Assembly (NCBI RefSeq): GCF_009696605.1
Contig: NZ_VULR01000002.1
Coordinates: 1 to 64,000, forward strand
Direction: 5' to 3'
DNA from: Anaerosalibacter bizertensis
GTDB lineage: Bacteria; Bacillota; Clostridia; Tissierellales; Sporanaerobacteraceae
Length of the DNA: 64,000 bases
The translations under genes and the position numbers were made by a program. How positions within the stretch are numbered: the stretch's first letter is position 1; each line of letters starts with the position of its first letter. Below, piece by piece: positions 39,211 to 48,475 of this stretch. Under the pieces are notes generated by a model. The model was not told the DNA's origin, searched no databases, and saw only the letters and a program-made list of their open reading frames with translations.

Positions 39211-40650
39211 ATGGATGATGGCAATGGTAGAACTAAAGGAGAGGTAAGACAACCCTATTTGTATGAGGCAATTTTATCCCTTGTATTTCTTGTTTTAGTT
39301 ATGGCAGTAGGTATAGCAAAATTTGAAACTGAGCCTCATATTCCTATGTTTTTAGGTACTATTTTTGCAGCTATTATTTCACTTAAAATAGGTTATAGTT
39401 GGGAGGATATTGAAAAAGGAATGCTTGATGGTATATATCAAGCGCTACAAGCAATAATTATTTTAGCGATTATTGGTATGCTAATAGGTGTATGGCTTTT
39501 AGCAGGAGTGGTTCCTACTATGATCTATTATGGACTTAATATTTTAAATCCTACTATATTTTTAGTAGCAACCACTATAATATGTTCCATTACTTCTTTA
39601 GCTACTGGAACTAGTTGGGGTACAGCAGGGACTATAGGTATTGCGCTTATGGGTATAGCAAAGGGATTAGGCATACCAGCACCTATAGCTGCAGGGGCCA
39701 TATTATCAGGAGCTTATTTTGGCGATAAACTTTCACCACTTTCAGATACTACAAATCTTGCACCAGCAATGGCAGGAACCGATGTATTTACTCATGTTAA
39801 ATTTATGCTTCCTACTACTCTAATTTCTTATATAATTGCTTTAGTATTATATTTAATCATAGGTATGCGTTTCAGAGGTGTTAATGCAGATACATCAGCT
39901 ATAGATGCAATACAACAAGGACTCGCTGCTAGTTTTAAAATTTCACCGTTTTTACTAATTCCACCAATAGCTGTAATAGTTAGTATAGCGTTTAAGATGC
40001 CAGCTATTCCTGGAATAACTATAGGTATAATTTTAGGGGCTATTGAAGCTTTCATATTTCAAGGCGCAAATTTAGGCCAATTATTAGATGCTGGCTTTGC
40101 AGGATATATAAGTGAAACTGGTGTAGAAGCCATAGATAGCCTTCTTACTGCAGGTGGTTTATCTAATATGATGGATTCTATATCTCTTACAATATTAGCT
40201 ATGATGTTTGGTGGAATAATGGAAAAGACAGGACAATTAGAAGTTATAGTTAATAAATTGCTTAAGGGAATAAAGAGTGTTACAGGTCTTATAACTATGA
40301 CCATACTTACTTGTTTAGTTAGTAATATAACTATGCCAGAGCAATACATATCTGTTGTAGTACCTGGTAGAATGTATGCCAACGCTTATAGGGATAAGGG
40401 ATTGCATCCAAAGACCTTATCTAATGCATTAGAATCTGGAGGAACATTGACTTCAGCCCTTGTACCTTGGAATACATGTGGAGTTTTTATGACTACAATA
40501 TTAGGAGTTAGTACTTTTCAATATGGAAGATGGGCTTTCTTCAATTATTTTACTCCTATTTTAGTAATTTTGTTAAGTGGCACAAGCCTAGTTGCAGCTC
40601 GTATGACTGAAGAAGAGCAGGAAAAAGCAGAAGCAGGCGAATTGGTTTAA
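39211..40650 (+). CDS. nhaC: NhaC-family Na+/H+ antiporter
   Basis: 479 residues, about 12 membrane helices. ATGTSWGTAGTIGIALMGIA and GAYFGDKLSPLSDTTNLAPA are the signature regions of the NhaC family (substrate-site Asp and Ser/Thr). Exchanges Na+ for H+, or in some members organic acids. Followed by a strong terminator, so it is separately transcribed from the MTA cluster. Confidence 0.92.
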   Translation: MDDGNGRTKGEVRQPYLYEAILSLVFLVLVMAVGIAKFETEPHIPMFLGTIFAAIISLKIGYSWEDIEKGMLDGIYQALQAIIILAIIGMLIGVWLLAGVVPTMIYYGLNILNPTIFLVATTIICSITSLATGTSWGTAGTIGIALMGIAKGLGIPAPIAAGAILSGAYFGDKLSPLSDTTNLAPAMAGTDVFTHVKFMLPTTLISYIIALVLYLIIGMRFRGVNADTSAIDAIQQGLAASFKISPFLLIPPIAVIVSIAFKMPAIPGITIGIILGAIEAFIFQGANLGQLLDAGFAGYISETGVEAIDSLLTAGGLSNMMDSISLTILAMMFGGIMEKTGQLEVIVNKLLKGIKSVTGLITMTILTCLVSNITMPEQYISVVVPGRMYANAYRDKGLHPKTLSNALESGGTLTSALVPWNTCGVFMTTILGVSTFQYGRWAFFNYFTPILVILLSGTSLVAARMTEEEQEKAEAGELV

Positions 40651-40655
40651 CATAG

Positions 40656-40690
40656 AAACCTCTAAGTAAATTTACTTAGAGGTTTTCTTG
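40656..40690 (+). terminator. terminator after nhaC
   Basis: AAACCTCTAAGTAAA joined directly to its exact complement ending GGTTT, then TCTTG: a 30-bp perfect palindrome. Confidence 0.8.
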
Positions 40691-40747
40691 AATTATAGCT
40701 AAATAAAAGGTAGAATTAACATATACTACAAGGTTGGGGGGGTTTAA

Positions 40748-41548
40748 ATGAAAATTTATATAAGTGCAGATATTGAAGGTGTTACTGGTATAAACCATTG
40801 GGATGAAACTGAAAAGACTAAAGAAGATTATGAGTATTTTGCTGAACAGATGACTAGAGAAGTTGAATCAGCATGTAAAGGGGCTACTAATGCAGGTGCA
40901 GATGAGATTTGGATAAAAGATGCCCATGAAACAGGAAGAAATTTAGATCCATTAAAATTGCCTGAAAATATTAGGCTAATTAGGGGATGGAGTGGGCATC
41001 CATTTTCTATGGTTCAAGGACTAGACGAGTCCTTTGATGCCTTAATGTATATAGGATACCATTCTTGGGGAGGTTCCAATTTTAATCCTTTAGCTCATAC
41101 AATGCATAATTCAGCAATAGACTATATTAAACTAAATGGAGAGCTTTGTAGTGAGTTTTTAATACATTCTTATATAGCAGCTTATTTAGGGGTACCAGTT
41201 GCCTTTTTAAGTGGAGATAAGGGGCTATGTGAAGAAGTAAATAGATTAAATGAAAATATAGTGACAGTAGCAGTAAATGAAGGGATTGGTAATTCTACAA
41301 TAAGTATTCATCCAGATTTAGCTATAGCTAAAATTAAGAAAGGAGTGGAAGAAGCTTTAAAAGGGGATTTAAATAAATATAAAATAAAATTACCAGATTC
41401 ATTTAAATTAGAAATCAGATATTCTACACACCAAATGGCTTATAGAAATTCTTTCTATCCAAATGCCAAACAAATAGAAGCTAAAACTATAGTTTTAAAT
41501 TCTGATGATTATTTTGATATATTGAGAGGAGTTTTATTTTTAACTTAA
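40748..41548 (+). CDS. dppA: M55 family D-aminopeptidase (DppA-like)
   Basis: 266 residues. Zinc ligands of the DppA family: SADIEG (D8, E10), KDAHETGRN (H60), GYHSWGG (H105) and an acidic ligand near E132. GGSNFNPLAHTMHNSAI is conserved. Releases D-Ala from peptides in B. subtilis. It starts with ATG 40748 after GGTTGGGGGGG. A terminator precedes it. Possibly a nutrient-recovery enzyme; cluster link to MTA genes may be only proximity. Confidence 0.88.
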   Translation: MKIYISADIEGVTGINHWDETEKTKEDYEYFAEQMTREVESACKGATNAGADEIWIKDAHETGRNLDPLKLPENIRLIRGWSGHPFSMVQGLDESFDALMYIGYHSWGGSNFNPLAHTMHNSAIDYIKLNGELCSEFLIHSYIAAYLGVPVAFLSGDKGLCEEVNRLNENIVTVAVNEGIGNSTISIHPDLAIAKIKKGVEEALKGDLNKYKIKLPDSFKLEIRYSTHQMAYRNSFYPNAKQIEAKTIVLNSDDYFDILRGVLFLT

Positions 41549-41592
41549 TTAGATAAAAATTTAAAATAAGTTGGAATTATGGAGGTTTTTAT

Positions 41593-42897
41593 ATGAATAT
41601 TTTAATTAAAAATGTTACCCTTTTGCCAATGGGAGAGAAAATAGAGCCTATTGAAAATACAAATATCTATATTGTAGATAAAAAGATTGAACATATTGGA
41701 TATTTAAGAGGGGATATAAAGGTTGATAAAATAATAGATGGCAAGGGGAAGGTAGCCCTTCCAGGCCTTATAAATGCTCATACACATATTGCTATGTCTC
41801 TTTTAAGAAACTATGCAGATGATGTGCCATTACATAAATGGCTTACAGAAAAGATATGGCCAGTAGAAGCAAAGCTTAAAGCAGAGGATATCTATTGGGG
41901 TTCTATGCTTAGCATTGTAGAGATGATACAATCTGGAGTTACATGTTTTTCAGATATGTACTTTTTTATGGATGAAGTAGGAAAGGCAGTTGAAGAATCT
42001 GGAATTAGAGGTGTATTATCTAGAGGACTTATAGAGGAAAGTGGAGACAATAGTGAGGCAATAAATAATGAAAAATTAGAGGATACTAAAAACTTATATA
42101 ACAACTGGAATGGAAAGGCAGATGGTAGGCTTAAGGTAATGGTTGCTCCTCATGCACCATATACATGTGGACCATCTTATATTGAAAAGATTATGAAATT
42201 AGCAGACGAATTGGGAGCAGGAATACACATCCACCTTTCAGAAACTAGGAAAGAAGTTGAAGATAGTTTTAACCAATTTAATAAATCACCAATAAAACAT
42301 GTTCATGATTTAGGGTTATTTAAATATCCAACACTAGCAGCCCATTGTGTCCATGTATCAGATGAAGATATTGAAATTTTAAGTGAAAATAATGTAGCAG
42401 TTGTAAATAATCCAGGTAGTAACTTAAAATTAGCAAGTGGTTTTGCTCCTGTACAAAAAATGTTAGATAGTGGAGTATGCGTTGCGTTAGGTACTGATGG
42501 ATCCTCAAGTAACAATAATTTAAATATGTTTGAAGAAATAAATCTTGCTGCTCTTATAAATAAAGGGGTTACAGAAGATGCAGTATCTGTTCCAGCAATT
42601 AAAGCTATAGAAATGGCTACTATCAATGGTGCCAAAGCTTTAAACTGGGACAAAGAAATAGGCTCTATAGAAGTAGGGAAAAAAGCAGATTTAATACTTA
42701 TAGATATGGAAAAACCACATTTATATCCTAAACACAATATAGTTTCTGCCATAGCTTATTCTTGTCAAGGTTCTGATGTAGAGACTGTAATAGTAGATGG
42801 AAATATAATAATGGAAGGATATGAAATAAAAACAATTGACGTAGAAAAAATTATGTACAATGCAGAAAAGTCTGCTAAAAGCTTAATAAATAGATAA
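41593..42897 (+). CDS. mtaD: 5-methylthioadenosine/S-adenosylhomocysteine deaminase
   Basis: 434 residues. Amidohydrolase metal-binding set: [20 protein letters not shown] (HxH), [21 protein letters not shown] (His and Glu), [12 protein letters not shown] and [16 protein letters not shown] (Asp). [12 protein letters not shown] and the LHKWL stretch are typical of MtaD. Converts MTA to methylthioinosine, and SAH to S-inosylhomocysteine. It is followed 14 bases later by mtnA. Confidence 0.93.
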   Translation: MNILIKNVTLLPMGEKIEPIENTNIYIVDKKIEHIGYLRGDIKVDKIIDGKGKVALPGLINAHTHIAMSLLRNYADDVPLHKWLTEKIWPVEAKLKAEDIYWGSMLSIVEMIQSGVTCFSDMYFFMDEVGKAVEESGIRGVLSRGLIEESGDNSEAINNEKLEDTKNLYNNWNGKADGRLKVMVAPHAPYTCGPSYIEKIMKLADELGAGIHIHLSETRKEVEDSFNQFNKSPIKHVHDLGLFKYPTLAAHCVHVSDEDIEILSENNVAVVNNPGSNLKLASGFAPVQKMLDSGVCVALGTDGSSSNNNLNMFEEINLAALINKGVTEDAVSVPAIKAIEMATINGAKALNWDKEIGSIEVGKKADLILIDMEKPHLYPKHNIVSAIAYSCQGSDVETVIVDGNIIMEGYEIKTIDVEKIMYNAEKSAKSLINR

Positions 42898-42911
42898 GGG
42901 AGTTGGTATTT

Positions 42912-43949
42912 ATGGAAATAAAAACTCTTGAATTTAAAGATGAAAAATTATATCTAATTGACCAAAGAAAGCTACCAAATTCTTTTGAAACCTTTGTATG
43001 CGAAACTTATAAAGATGTTGACTTTGCTATAAAAGATATGGTAGTGCGTGGTGCCCCTGCTATTGGAGCTAGTGGTGCCTATGGAGTTGTTTTAGGTGCA
43101 AAGGAATATAAAGATTTAGAAAAGAAAGATTTTCTTGAAAAAATGGAAGAAATATTAGAAGTTCTAAATAGTTCTCGTCCTACAGCTGTAAATCTTATGT
43201 GGGGAATTAAGAGAATGAGAAATGTTATTGAAGGAAATAAGGAATTATCTCCTAAAGAAATATATGAAAAATTAAAGGAAGAAGGCAATAAAATTGCCAA
43301 AGAAGATGTAGAGATAAATAAAACTATGGGGGAATATGGAAACACTCTTATACCAGAAAAGGCTACAATTTTAACCCATTGTAATGCAGGAGCATTGGCT
43401 ACTGTAGGTTACGGTACAGCTCTTGGTGTTATAAGATCAGCATTTTATTCAGGTAAGGATATATTTGTATATGCTGATGAAACAAGACCAAGACTTCAAG
43501 GTGCAAAACTTACTAGTTGGGAGCTTGTAAAGGAAGAGATACCATGTAAACTTATACCTGATAGTGTAGCTGCTACCCTTATTAGAGATGGGAAGATCGA
43601 TTTAATAGTTGTAGGAGCAGATAGGATTGCAACAAATGGGGATACAGCAAATAAGATAGGTACTTTTATGCTATCAGTAGTTGCCAAAGCATATAATATT
43701 CCTATTTATATTGCAGCACCTATTTCTACTATAGATTTTGATATTGAAACAGGAGAAGAGATAGTTATAGAAGAAAGGGATGATGAAGAAGTCACCCATA
43801 TTCAAGGTAAGAGAATAGCTCCAGAAGGAGTTAAGGTTTATAATCCAGCTTTTGATGTAACGCCTAATGAAAATATTACAGCTATTATTACAGAAAAGGG
43901 AATTATAAAACCACCTTTCAAAGAAAACATCCTTAAACTAAGGCCATAA
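42912..43949 (+). CDS. mtnA: S-methyl-5-thioribose-1-phosphate isomerase
   Basis: 345 residues from ATG 42912, after GGGAG (TTG 42903 adjoins the site). Family motifs RGAPAIGASGAYG, THCNAGALATVGYGTAL (catalytic Cys) and GADRIATNGDTANKIGT (catalytic Asp). Converts MTR-1-P to the ribulose form. Part of the MTA salvage genes here; later methionine-salvage genes (mtnBCDE) are not in the window. Confidence 0.95.
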   Translation: MEIKTLEFKDEKLYLIDQRKLPNSFETFVCETYKDVDFAIKDMVVRGAPAIGASGAYGVVLGAKEYKDLEKKDFLEKMEEILEVLNSSRPTAVNLMWGIKRMRNVIEGNKELSPKEIYEKLKEEGNKIAKEDVEINKTMGEYGNTLIPEKATILTHCNAGALATVGYGTALGVIRSAFYSGKDIFVYADETRPRLQGAKLTSWELVKEEIPCKLIPDSVAATLIRDGKIDLIVVGADRIATNGDTANKIGTFMLSVVAKAYNIPIYIAAPISTIDFDIETGEEIVIEERDDEEVTHIQGKRIAPEGVKVYNPAFDVTPNENITAIITEKGIIKPPFKENILKLRP

Positions 43950-43980
43950 GACAAAGGGGCAGATCCTTTGTCTTATTTTC
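43946..43980 (+). terminator. terminator after mtnA
   Basis: ATAAGACAAAGG-GGCAGAT-CCTTTGTCTTAT is a 12-bp stem followed by TTTCAAAA. It may only reduce transcription into the phosphorylase gene. Confidence 0.65.
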
Positions 43981-44018
43981 AAAATAAAATTAATTATAAT
44001 AGTTAGGAAGGTGAAAAA

Positions 44019-44789
44019 ATGGAAAAAGCTATAATTGGTGGAACAGGGGTTTATGATATAGGAGAAGATAGCTATGTAGAGAGTGTTTCAACTGAATATG
44101 GTGATGTGGAAGTAGATATAGTAAAGATAAATGGAGAAGAAATAGCTTTTCTTCCTCGCCATGGGAAAGGACATTCTGTTCCTCCTCATTTAATTAATTA
44201 TAGAGCAAATATGAAATCATTAGAAAAATTAGGGGTAAAATACATATATGCTACTGTAGCAGTAGGTTCTATGAACGAAAACTATGCTCCAGGAGATATA
44301 GTAGTTATAAATGATTTTTTAGATTTTACTAAATCAAGGCCTATAACTTTTTACGAAGGTGGAGAAGAAGGAGTAATTCACAGTGATATGTCTGATCCCT
44401 ATTGTAAAAATTTAAGGGAGGTTTTTTATAAGACAGCTCAAAAGAAAGGTGTTGGAATAAAAGGAGAAGGGGTCTATGTATGTACTGAGGGGCCAAGATT
44501 TGAAACAGCTGCAGAGATAAAAATGTATAAGGCCTTAGGTGGGGATGTAGTTGGTATGACTAATGTACCAGAAGTAGTTCTTGCAAAGGAGCTAAAAATC
44601 TGTTATTCAGCTATAGGAATTATAAGCAATTGGTGTACTGGGATAGAACCAGATGGAATAACTGTTCATGATATTGCTGGTGCTATGGAAGGAAAAAAAG
44701 AATTAGTAACTAAACTATTTATAGATGCATTACAGGAAGGATTGAACCAAGAAAATTGTACTTGTAATAATTCTTTAATAAGATTATAA
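44019..44789 (+). CDS. methylthioinosine (MTA/MTI) phosphorylase
   Basis: 256 residues of the MTAP/PNP family (RHGKGHSVPPHLINYRANMK, TEGPRFETAAEI, MTNVPEVVLAKEL). At the base-binding loop it reads IISNWCTG; MTA phosphorylases have Asp there (human ATDYDCW), while inosine-type enzymes have Asn (Pseudomonas MTI phosphorylase VVNWAAG). With mtaD upstream, this enzyme probably uses methylthioinosine, releasing hypoxanthine and MTR-1-P for MtnA. AAGGTGA precedes the ATG. Confidence 0.88.
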   Translation: MEKAIIGGTGVYDIGEDSYVESVSTEYGDVEVDIVKINGEEIAFLPRHGKGHSVPPHLINYRANMKSLEKLGVKYIYATVAVGSMNENYAPGDIVVINDFLDFTKSRPITFYEGGEEGVIHSDMSDPYCKNLREVFYKTAQKKGVGIKGEGVYVCTEGPRFETAAEIKMYKALGGDVVGMTNVPEVVLAKELKICYSAIGIISNWCTGIEPDGITVHDIAGAMEGKKELVTKLFIDALQEGLNQENCTCNNSLIRL

Positions 44790-44833
44790 AAGAAAAAATA
44801 GTTGAAGCTAAATAAATATGGTCAAAGATAAAT

Positions 44834-45103
44834 TCATTCTGAAAAAGTTATTGTGAATTGAATTTCTGTAGAAGGGTTTATAGATATACTTAATTGAGCA
44901 GTTTTAGGACTATCTATAGTCCCTTGAGAAAAACTTAGATTAAAAGGAATGTTCATCCTTATTAATAAATTTGTGGCAGCATTAAGCTGCTCTTTTTTTA
45001 TTAAATCCTTATTTATTATATTTTGAAATGTAGATGTAGATAGGATTTGAAAAATATCGTTATCAATGAATATTAAATCTCCTTTTAAAAAAATAATATA
45101 TGG
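44834..45103 (-). pseudogene. possible decayed gene, open frame without start codon
   Basis: The minus strand has an open frame of 89 codons from 45103 to TGA at 44834. It includes KGDLIFIDNDIFQILSTST, KKEQLNAATNLLIRMNIPFN and SPKTAQLSISINPSTEIQFT. AAAAGGAGA lies before it but no ATG, GTG or TTG starts it. Codon use and residues look coding-like, so it may be a gene fragment. It could also be chance; I cannot identify a parent family. Confidence 0.35.
44976..45000 (+). terminator. terminator in the feo upstream gap
   Basis: GCAGC-ATTAA-GCTGC followed by TCTTTTTTTA on the plus strand, about 190 bases after the phosphorylase stop, a likely end for that transcript. The remaining 44790-45190 region otherwise has only the open frame described above. 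Confidence 0.6.
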
Positions 45104-45193
45104 TTAATAATAGTGTATGTAAAAAGCGATTTTGTGTAATCGTAAAAATTGATTTAAACTTTATAATAGAAATTTGTTAAAAAAATATTGAAT

Positions 45194-45208
45194 TGATACC
45201 TATTATCA
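45194..45208 (+). promoter_or_regulatory. Fur box 1 upstream of feo
   Basis: TGATACCTATTATCA matches the 7-1-7 Fur consensus TGATAATnATTATCA at 12 of the 14 defined positions, about 118 bases before the first feo gene. Confidence 0.7.
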
Positions 45209-45245
45209 TGTAAAATAAAGATGTAAGTGAAAATAGTTATTAAGG

Positions 45246-45281
45246 CTCTCTGTTTATAAAATATACAGAGAGTAAGTTTTT
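45246..45281 (+). terminator. hairpin in the feo leader
   Basis: CTCTCTGT-TTATAAAATAT-ACAGAGAG followed by TAAGTTTTTG, between the two Fur boxes. It may be a weak terminator or leader structure. Confidence 0.55.
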
Positions 45282-45290
45282 GTCATTTAC

Positions 45291-45305
45291 TGAAAATGGT
45301 TTTCA
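45291..45305 (+). promoter_or_regulatory. Fur box 2 just before the feo start
   Basis: TGAAAATGGTTTTCA, a 7-1-7 inverted repeat close to the Fur consensus, 20 bases before ATG 45326. Confidence 0.65.
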
Positions 45306-45325
45306 ATATCAAGGAGGCGTTTTTC

Positions 45326-45892
45326 ATGAAATGTTGTAATCCTACTGAAACATTAAAGAATGAGAATATTGTTGTTGAGGGTGAAGCAAAAGAAGGGTTG
45401 GAAAAGATTGTCCTTGTAGGTACTCCTAATGTTGGTAAAAGTGTACTTTTTAATAGACTAACTAGATCTTATGTAACTGTGTCTAATTATCCAGGAACTA
45501 CTGTAGAAGTTTCTAGAGGAAAAGGTGTCTTAGGGGATAGGGAATATGAAATAGTAGATACTCCTGGAATGTATTCTTTTATGTGTATTACCGAAGAAGA
45601 AAAAGTAACTAAAAGACTTTTATTTAATGAGAAACCAGAAGTAGTACTTCATGTAATAGATGCAAAAAACTTAGAGAGGATGTTACCTTTAACTTTTCAA
45701 TTAATAGAAAGTGGTCTTCCAGTAATATTGGTTTTAAATATTATGGATGAGGCAAAGAGATTAGGGCTTAAAATCGATATTGAAAAGTTAGAAGAACAAT
45801 TAGGTATACCAGTGGTGTCAACTACTGCAGCCCTAAATAAAGGAGTAGATATATTGAGAGAGAGGATAGATAAATATGTCAATGCAGCTTAG
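45326..45892 (+). CDS. feoB: FeoB N-terminal GTPase domain protein (split FeoB)
   Basis: 188 residues from ATG 45326 after AAGGAGG. G1 GTPNVGKS (residues 32-39), G2 in SNYPGTTVEVSRG, G3 VDTPGMYSF, G4 LNIMDEAKRLG. It ends after the G domain; normal FeoB continues into the membrane part. That continues here as a separate gene overlapping by 17 bases in another frame. Ferrous-iron uptake. Confidence 0.93.
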   Translation: MKCCNPTETLKNENIVVEGEAKEGLEKIVLVGTPNVGKSVLFNRLTRSYVTVSNYPGTTVEVSRGKGVLGDREYEIVDTPGMYSFMCITEEEKVTKRLLFNEKPEVVLHVIDAKNLERMLPLTFQLIESGLPVILVLNIMDEAKRLGLKIDIEKLEEQLGIPVVSTTAALNKGVDILRERIDKYVNAA

Positions 45893-47327
45893 CAATATAT
45901 ATGATGATAAAATAGAAGAGGCAATAGAGGATATAGAAAATATATTAGAAGGAGATTATGTTATTTCCAAAAGGGCTTTTTCTTTGCTTTTACTCCAAGA
46001 AGATGAAGATGCATTGGAAGAGGTAAAAGAGCTGGAAGGAAAAAATTATTTAAAGATAATAAATATAGTTGAGGAAACTAAAAAAGAATATGAAAAACCA
46101 CTAACTTTTGTTATATCATCCTATAGACAAAAGCAAGCAAAAATTTTAACAGATAGTGTTATGACTAAGACAAAAGGAAAAGAAAAGAGTTTTTCAGAGA
46201 CTTTAAATAGAATTATGATAAATCCAATTACAGGAATACCCATAGCATTATTAGTACTTTATTTTGGGCTTTATAAATTTGTAGGTCAGTTTGGCGCAGG
46301 AGTTGTAGTAGATTTTTTAGAGGGGAGCATATTTGAAGCTCATATAAACCCCTGGATTAATAATATATTGAATAATCATATACCGTGGGAATGGCTTAGA
46401 GCGTTGATTGGTGGAGATTATGGAATTATAACTTTAGGAATAAGATATGCTGTGGCTATAGTTTTACCTATAGTAGGGACTTTCTTTTTTGTTTTTTCTA
46501 TCATCGAAGACAGTGGATATCTTCCACGCCTTGCAATGTTAGTAGACAGGCTATTTAAAAATATAGGACTTAACGGAAGAGCTGTAATACCTATGGTACT
46601 AGGCTTTGGTTGTGATACTATGGCTACTATGGTTAGTAGGACATTGGAAACTGAAAGGGAAAGAATTATTTCTACATTGTTATTAGCCTTAGCTATTCCT
46701 TGTTCAGCACAGCTTGGAGTTATTTTATCTTTACTTTCTGGGGAACCTAAGGCTCTTATTGTATGGATTATATTTATAAGTTTTGTATTTTTATTTATTG
46801 GATATTTAGCTGCTAAAGTTTTACCAGGAGAAGAGCCATTATTTTATATGGAAATGCCTCCGCTAAGACTTCCTAAGCTATCCAATGTATTGGTAAAGAC
46901 TTATACTAGAATGGAATGGTATTTTGCTGAAATATTGCCTTTATTTATATTAATAAGTATACTTATTTGGTTTGGGAATATAATAGGTGTTTTCCCAAAA
47001 TTAGTTGGTGTTTTTAGACCTTTTGTTATGGCTATTGGGCTTCCTGAGGAAGTTAGTGAAGTGTTTTTATTTGGATTTTTCAGAAGAGATTATGGTGCAG
47101 CAGGATTGTTTGACTTAGTGAAGGAAGGTATATTATCTACAAGACAATTGGTAGTAGCAGCAGCTACTTTAACCTTATTTGTTCCCTGTGTGGCACAATT
47201 TGTAATGATGATTAAGGAAAGAGGATTTAAGACTGCTATTTATATTGCTGCATTTGTACTTGCGTTTTCTTTTGTTGCAGGATATGCTTTGAACTGGATA
47301 TTACTTGTTACAGGTGTATTAGCATGA
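45876..47327 (+). CDS. feoB: FeoB membrane transport domain (split FeoB)
   Basis: 483 residues. A cytosolic helical linker domain (residues 1-110) precedes the Gate-type membrane region: VLGFGCDTMATMVSRTLETE, LLALAIPCSAQLGVI and VPCVAQFVMMIKERG. Standard FeoB has GFGCNVP at the first gate; here CDTMA replaces CNVPA, and Cys residues are kept. About ten membrane helices. Start ATG 45876 overlaps the GTPase gene; both halves must be made as separate proteins. Confidence 0.93.
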   Translation: MSMQLSNIYDDKIEEAIEDIENILEGDYVISKRAFSLLLLQEDEDALEEVKELEGKNYLKIINIVEETKKEYEKPLTFVISSYRQKQAKILTDSVMTKTKGKEKSFSETLNRIMINPITGIPIALLVLYFGLYKFVGQFGAGVVVDFLEGSIFEAHINPWINNILNNHIPWEWLRALIGGDYGIITLGIRYAVAIVLPIVGTFFFVFSIIEDSGYLPRLAMLVDRLFKNIGLNGRAVIPMVLGFGCDTMATMVSRTLETERERIISTLLLALAIPCSAQLGVILSLLSGEPKALIVWIIFISFVFLFIGYLAAKVLPGEEPLFYMEMPPLRLPKLSNVLVKTYTRMEWYFAEILPLFILISILIWFGNIIGVFPKLVGVFRPFVMAIGLPEEVSEVFLFGFFRRDYGAAGLFDLVKEGILSTRQLVVAAATLTLFVPCVAQFVMMIKERGFKTAIYIAAFVLAFSFVAGYALNWILLVTGVLA

Positions 47328-47500
47328 TAAAATGTAGTTTCTGCGGATATGAATTTACAGAAGAAGAGAGTAAAAAATCTTGTGCTAGTTGTCCATTGAA
47401 TAAAAATTGTGGAAAATATAAATGTCCAAATTGTGGATATGAGATATTAGGAAAATCTAGATTATTTAGTTTTTTAAAGAAGAAAAAGGGGAGGAAGTAG
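47324..47500 (+). CDS. feo-associated Cys-rich small protein, 58 aa
   Basis: ATG overlaps the FeoB stop (ATGA). The 58-residue product carries eight Cys: CSFCGYE, CASCPLNKNC, CPNCGYE, then a basic tail. Likely a zinc or iron-sulfur binding helper, comparable in context to other feo-linked small proteins. It directly precedes feoA. Confidence 0.85.
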   Translation: MIKCSFCGYEFTEEESKKSCASCPLNKNCGKYKCPNCGYEILGKSRLFSFLKKKKGRK

Positions 47501-47716
47501 ATGAAAATACTGGCTAATTTAGAAAAAGGATTTGAAGGAACTATAGTTGAGATTAAAACAGATAGGGATGATATTATAAGAAAACTAATGGCTATGGGAG
47601 TCTTTCCTGGATCGTCTGTTAAGGTGATTCAAACCTTTCCTTCCTATGTTTTTCAAGTAGGATATACTCAAGTAGCTGTAGATAAAGAAATTGCTAGAAC
47701 CATTGTAGTTGAATAA
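47501..47716 (+). CDS. feoA: FeoA SH3-like iron transport protein
   Basis: 71 residues, SH3-like: GTIVEIKTDRDDIIRKLMAM, GVFPGSSVKVIQTFPSYVFQ and AVDKEIARTIVVE. Cytosolic partner of FeoB. GGGGAGGA lies before the ATG. A strong terminator follows and ends the feo operon. Confidence 0.95.
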   Translation: MKILANLEKGFEGTIVEIKTDRDDIIRKLMAMGVFPGSSVKVIQTFPSYVFQVGYTQVAVDKEIARTIVVE

Positions 47717-47727
47717 TAAATATATTA

Positions 47728-47760
47728 AAAGAGAATGACTTTCTTCATTCTCTTTTTTTG
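47728..47760 (+). terminator. terminator of the feo operon
   Basis: AAGAGAATGA-CTTTCT-TCATTCTCTT followed by TTTTT. Confidence 0.9.
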
Positions 47761-47839
47761 TCCAAAAAATTATAAACATAACAGCCTATTTAAAAAATTC
47801 TTTAAATTGTAGTATAATTTAGAGAAGGAGGTAAATTTT

Positions 47840-48463
47840 ATGTTTGCAAAATTTGGAGAAGATAATGTTAATAATATTGAATTAGATGAAAATATTATTT
47901 TAAAAAATAGGGTTCCCATATTGGTTAGAGATGATGAGTGGATGGAGCTATTTGGTGAGACAGATGATAAGAATATTAAGAAATATAAAAAAGATTTGGA
48001 GGAACTGTTGAAAGAACAGAAAAAAATTGAAAGGGAAATTTCCCATTGGAATAAAGAAAAATTAAAATGTATGAGAATGATACTAGGTATTTCAGATGCA
48101 ATAAATAATGGTGAAAAAATTGAGTCAGCAGATCTTCTAGATGAGTATAAGGAAAAAATTTATTGGATTAACGAAACTATAGATGAGCTAACTTTTAAAT
48201 TAGAGACTATTCCAAGGGATATAAGGAATTTAAATTATGAGCTTTTAAAAGCAACAGTAAACTATGGATATATTGAATTAAAGGATAAGGAAGAAAAACT
48301 GTCTAATATATCAAGTGAATTAGAAGATTTAAGAGAAAGATTGAGAAGTATTATAAATGAAAAGCATGATTATGAAGAGTGGATAAATGATACTTATACT
48401 TTTTTGCATAGAATGTTAGGTAGTAAGGAGATTGAAAGATTAGATAGAGAAATATTTGAATAG
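47840..48463 (+). CDS. clostridial coiled-coil protein, 207 aa
   Basis: 207 residues, starting MFAKFGEDNVNNIELDENII. Two long helical coiled-coil segments (about residues 45-75 and 145-185). It is soluble and acidic. A family I cannot name, though its neighbours (acpS to mazF) form a conserved block. AGAAGGAGG lies before the ATG. Confidence 0.75.
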   Translation: MFAKFGEDNVNNIELDENIILKNRVPILVRDDEWMELFGETDDKNIKKYKKDLEELLKEQKKIEREISHWNKEKLKCMRMILGISDAINNGEKIESADLLDEYKEKIYWINETIDELTFKLETIPRDIRNLNYELLKATVNYGYIELKDKEEKLSNISSELEDLRERLRSIINEKHDYEEWINDTYTFLHRMLGSKEIERLDREIFE

Positions 48464-48475
48464 AGAGGTATATGT

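Noticed and set aside
42303..42752. Minus-strand frame of 149 codons in mtaD
   Set aside because: Antisense to a conserved enzyme core; composition fits a shadow frame.
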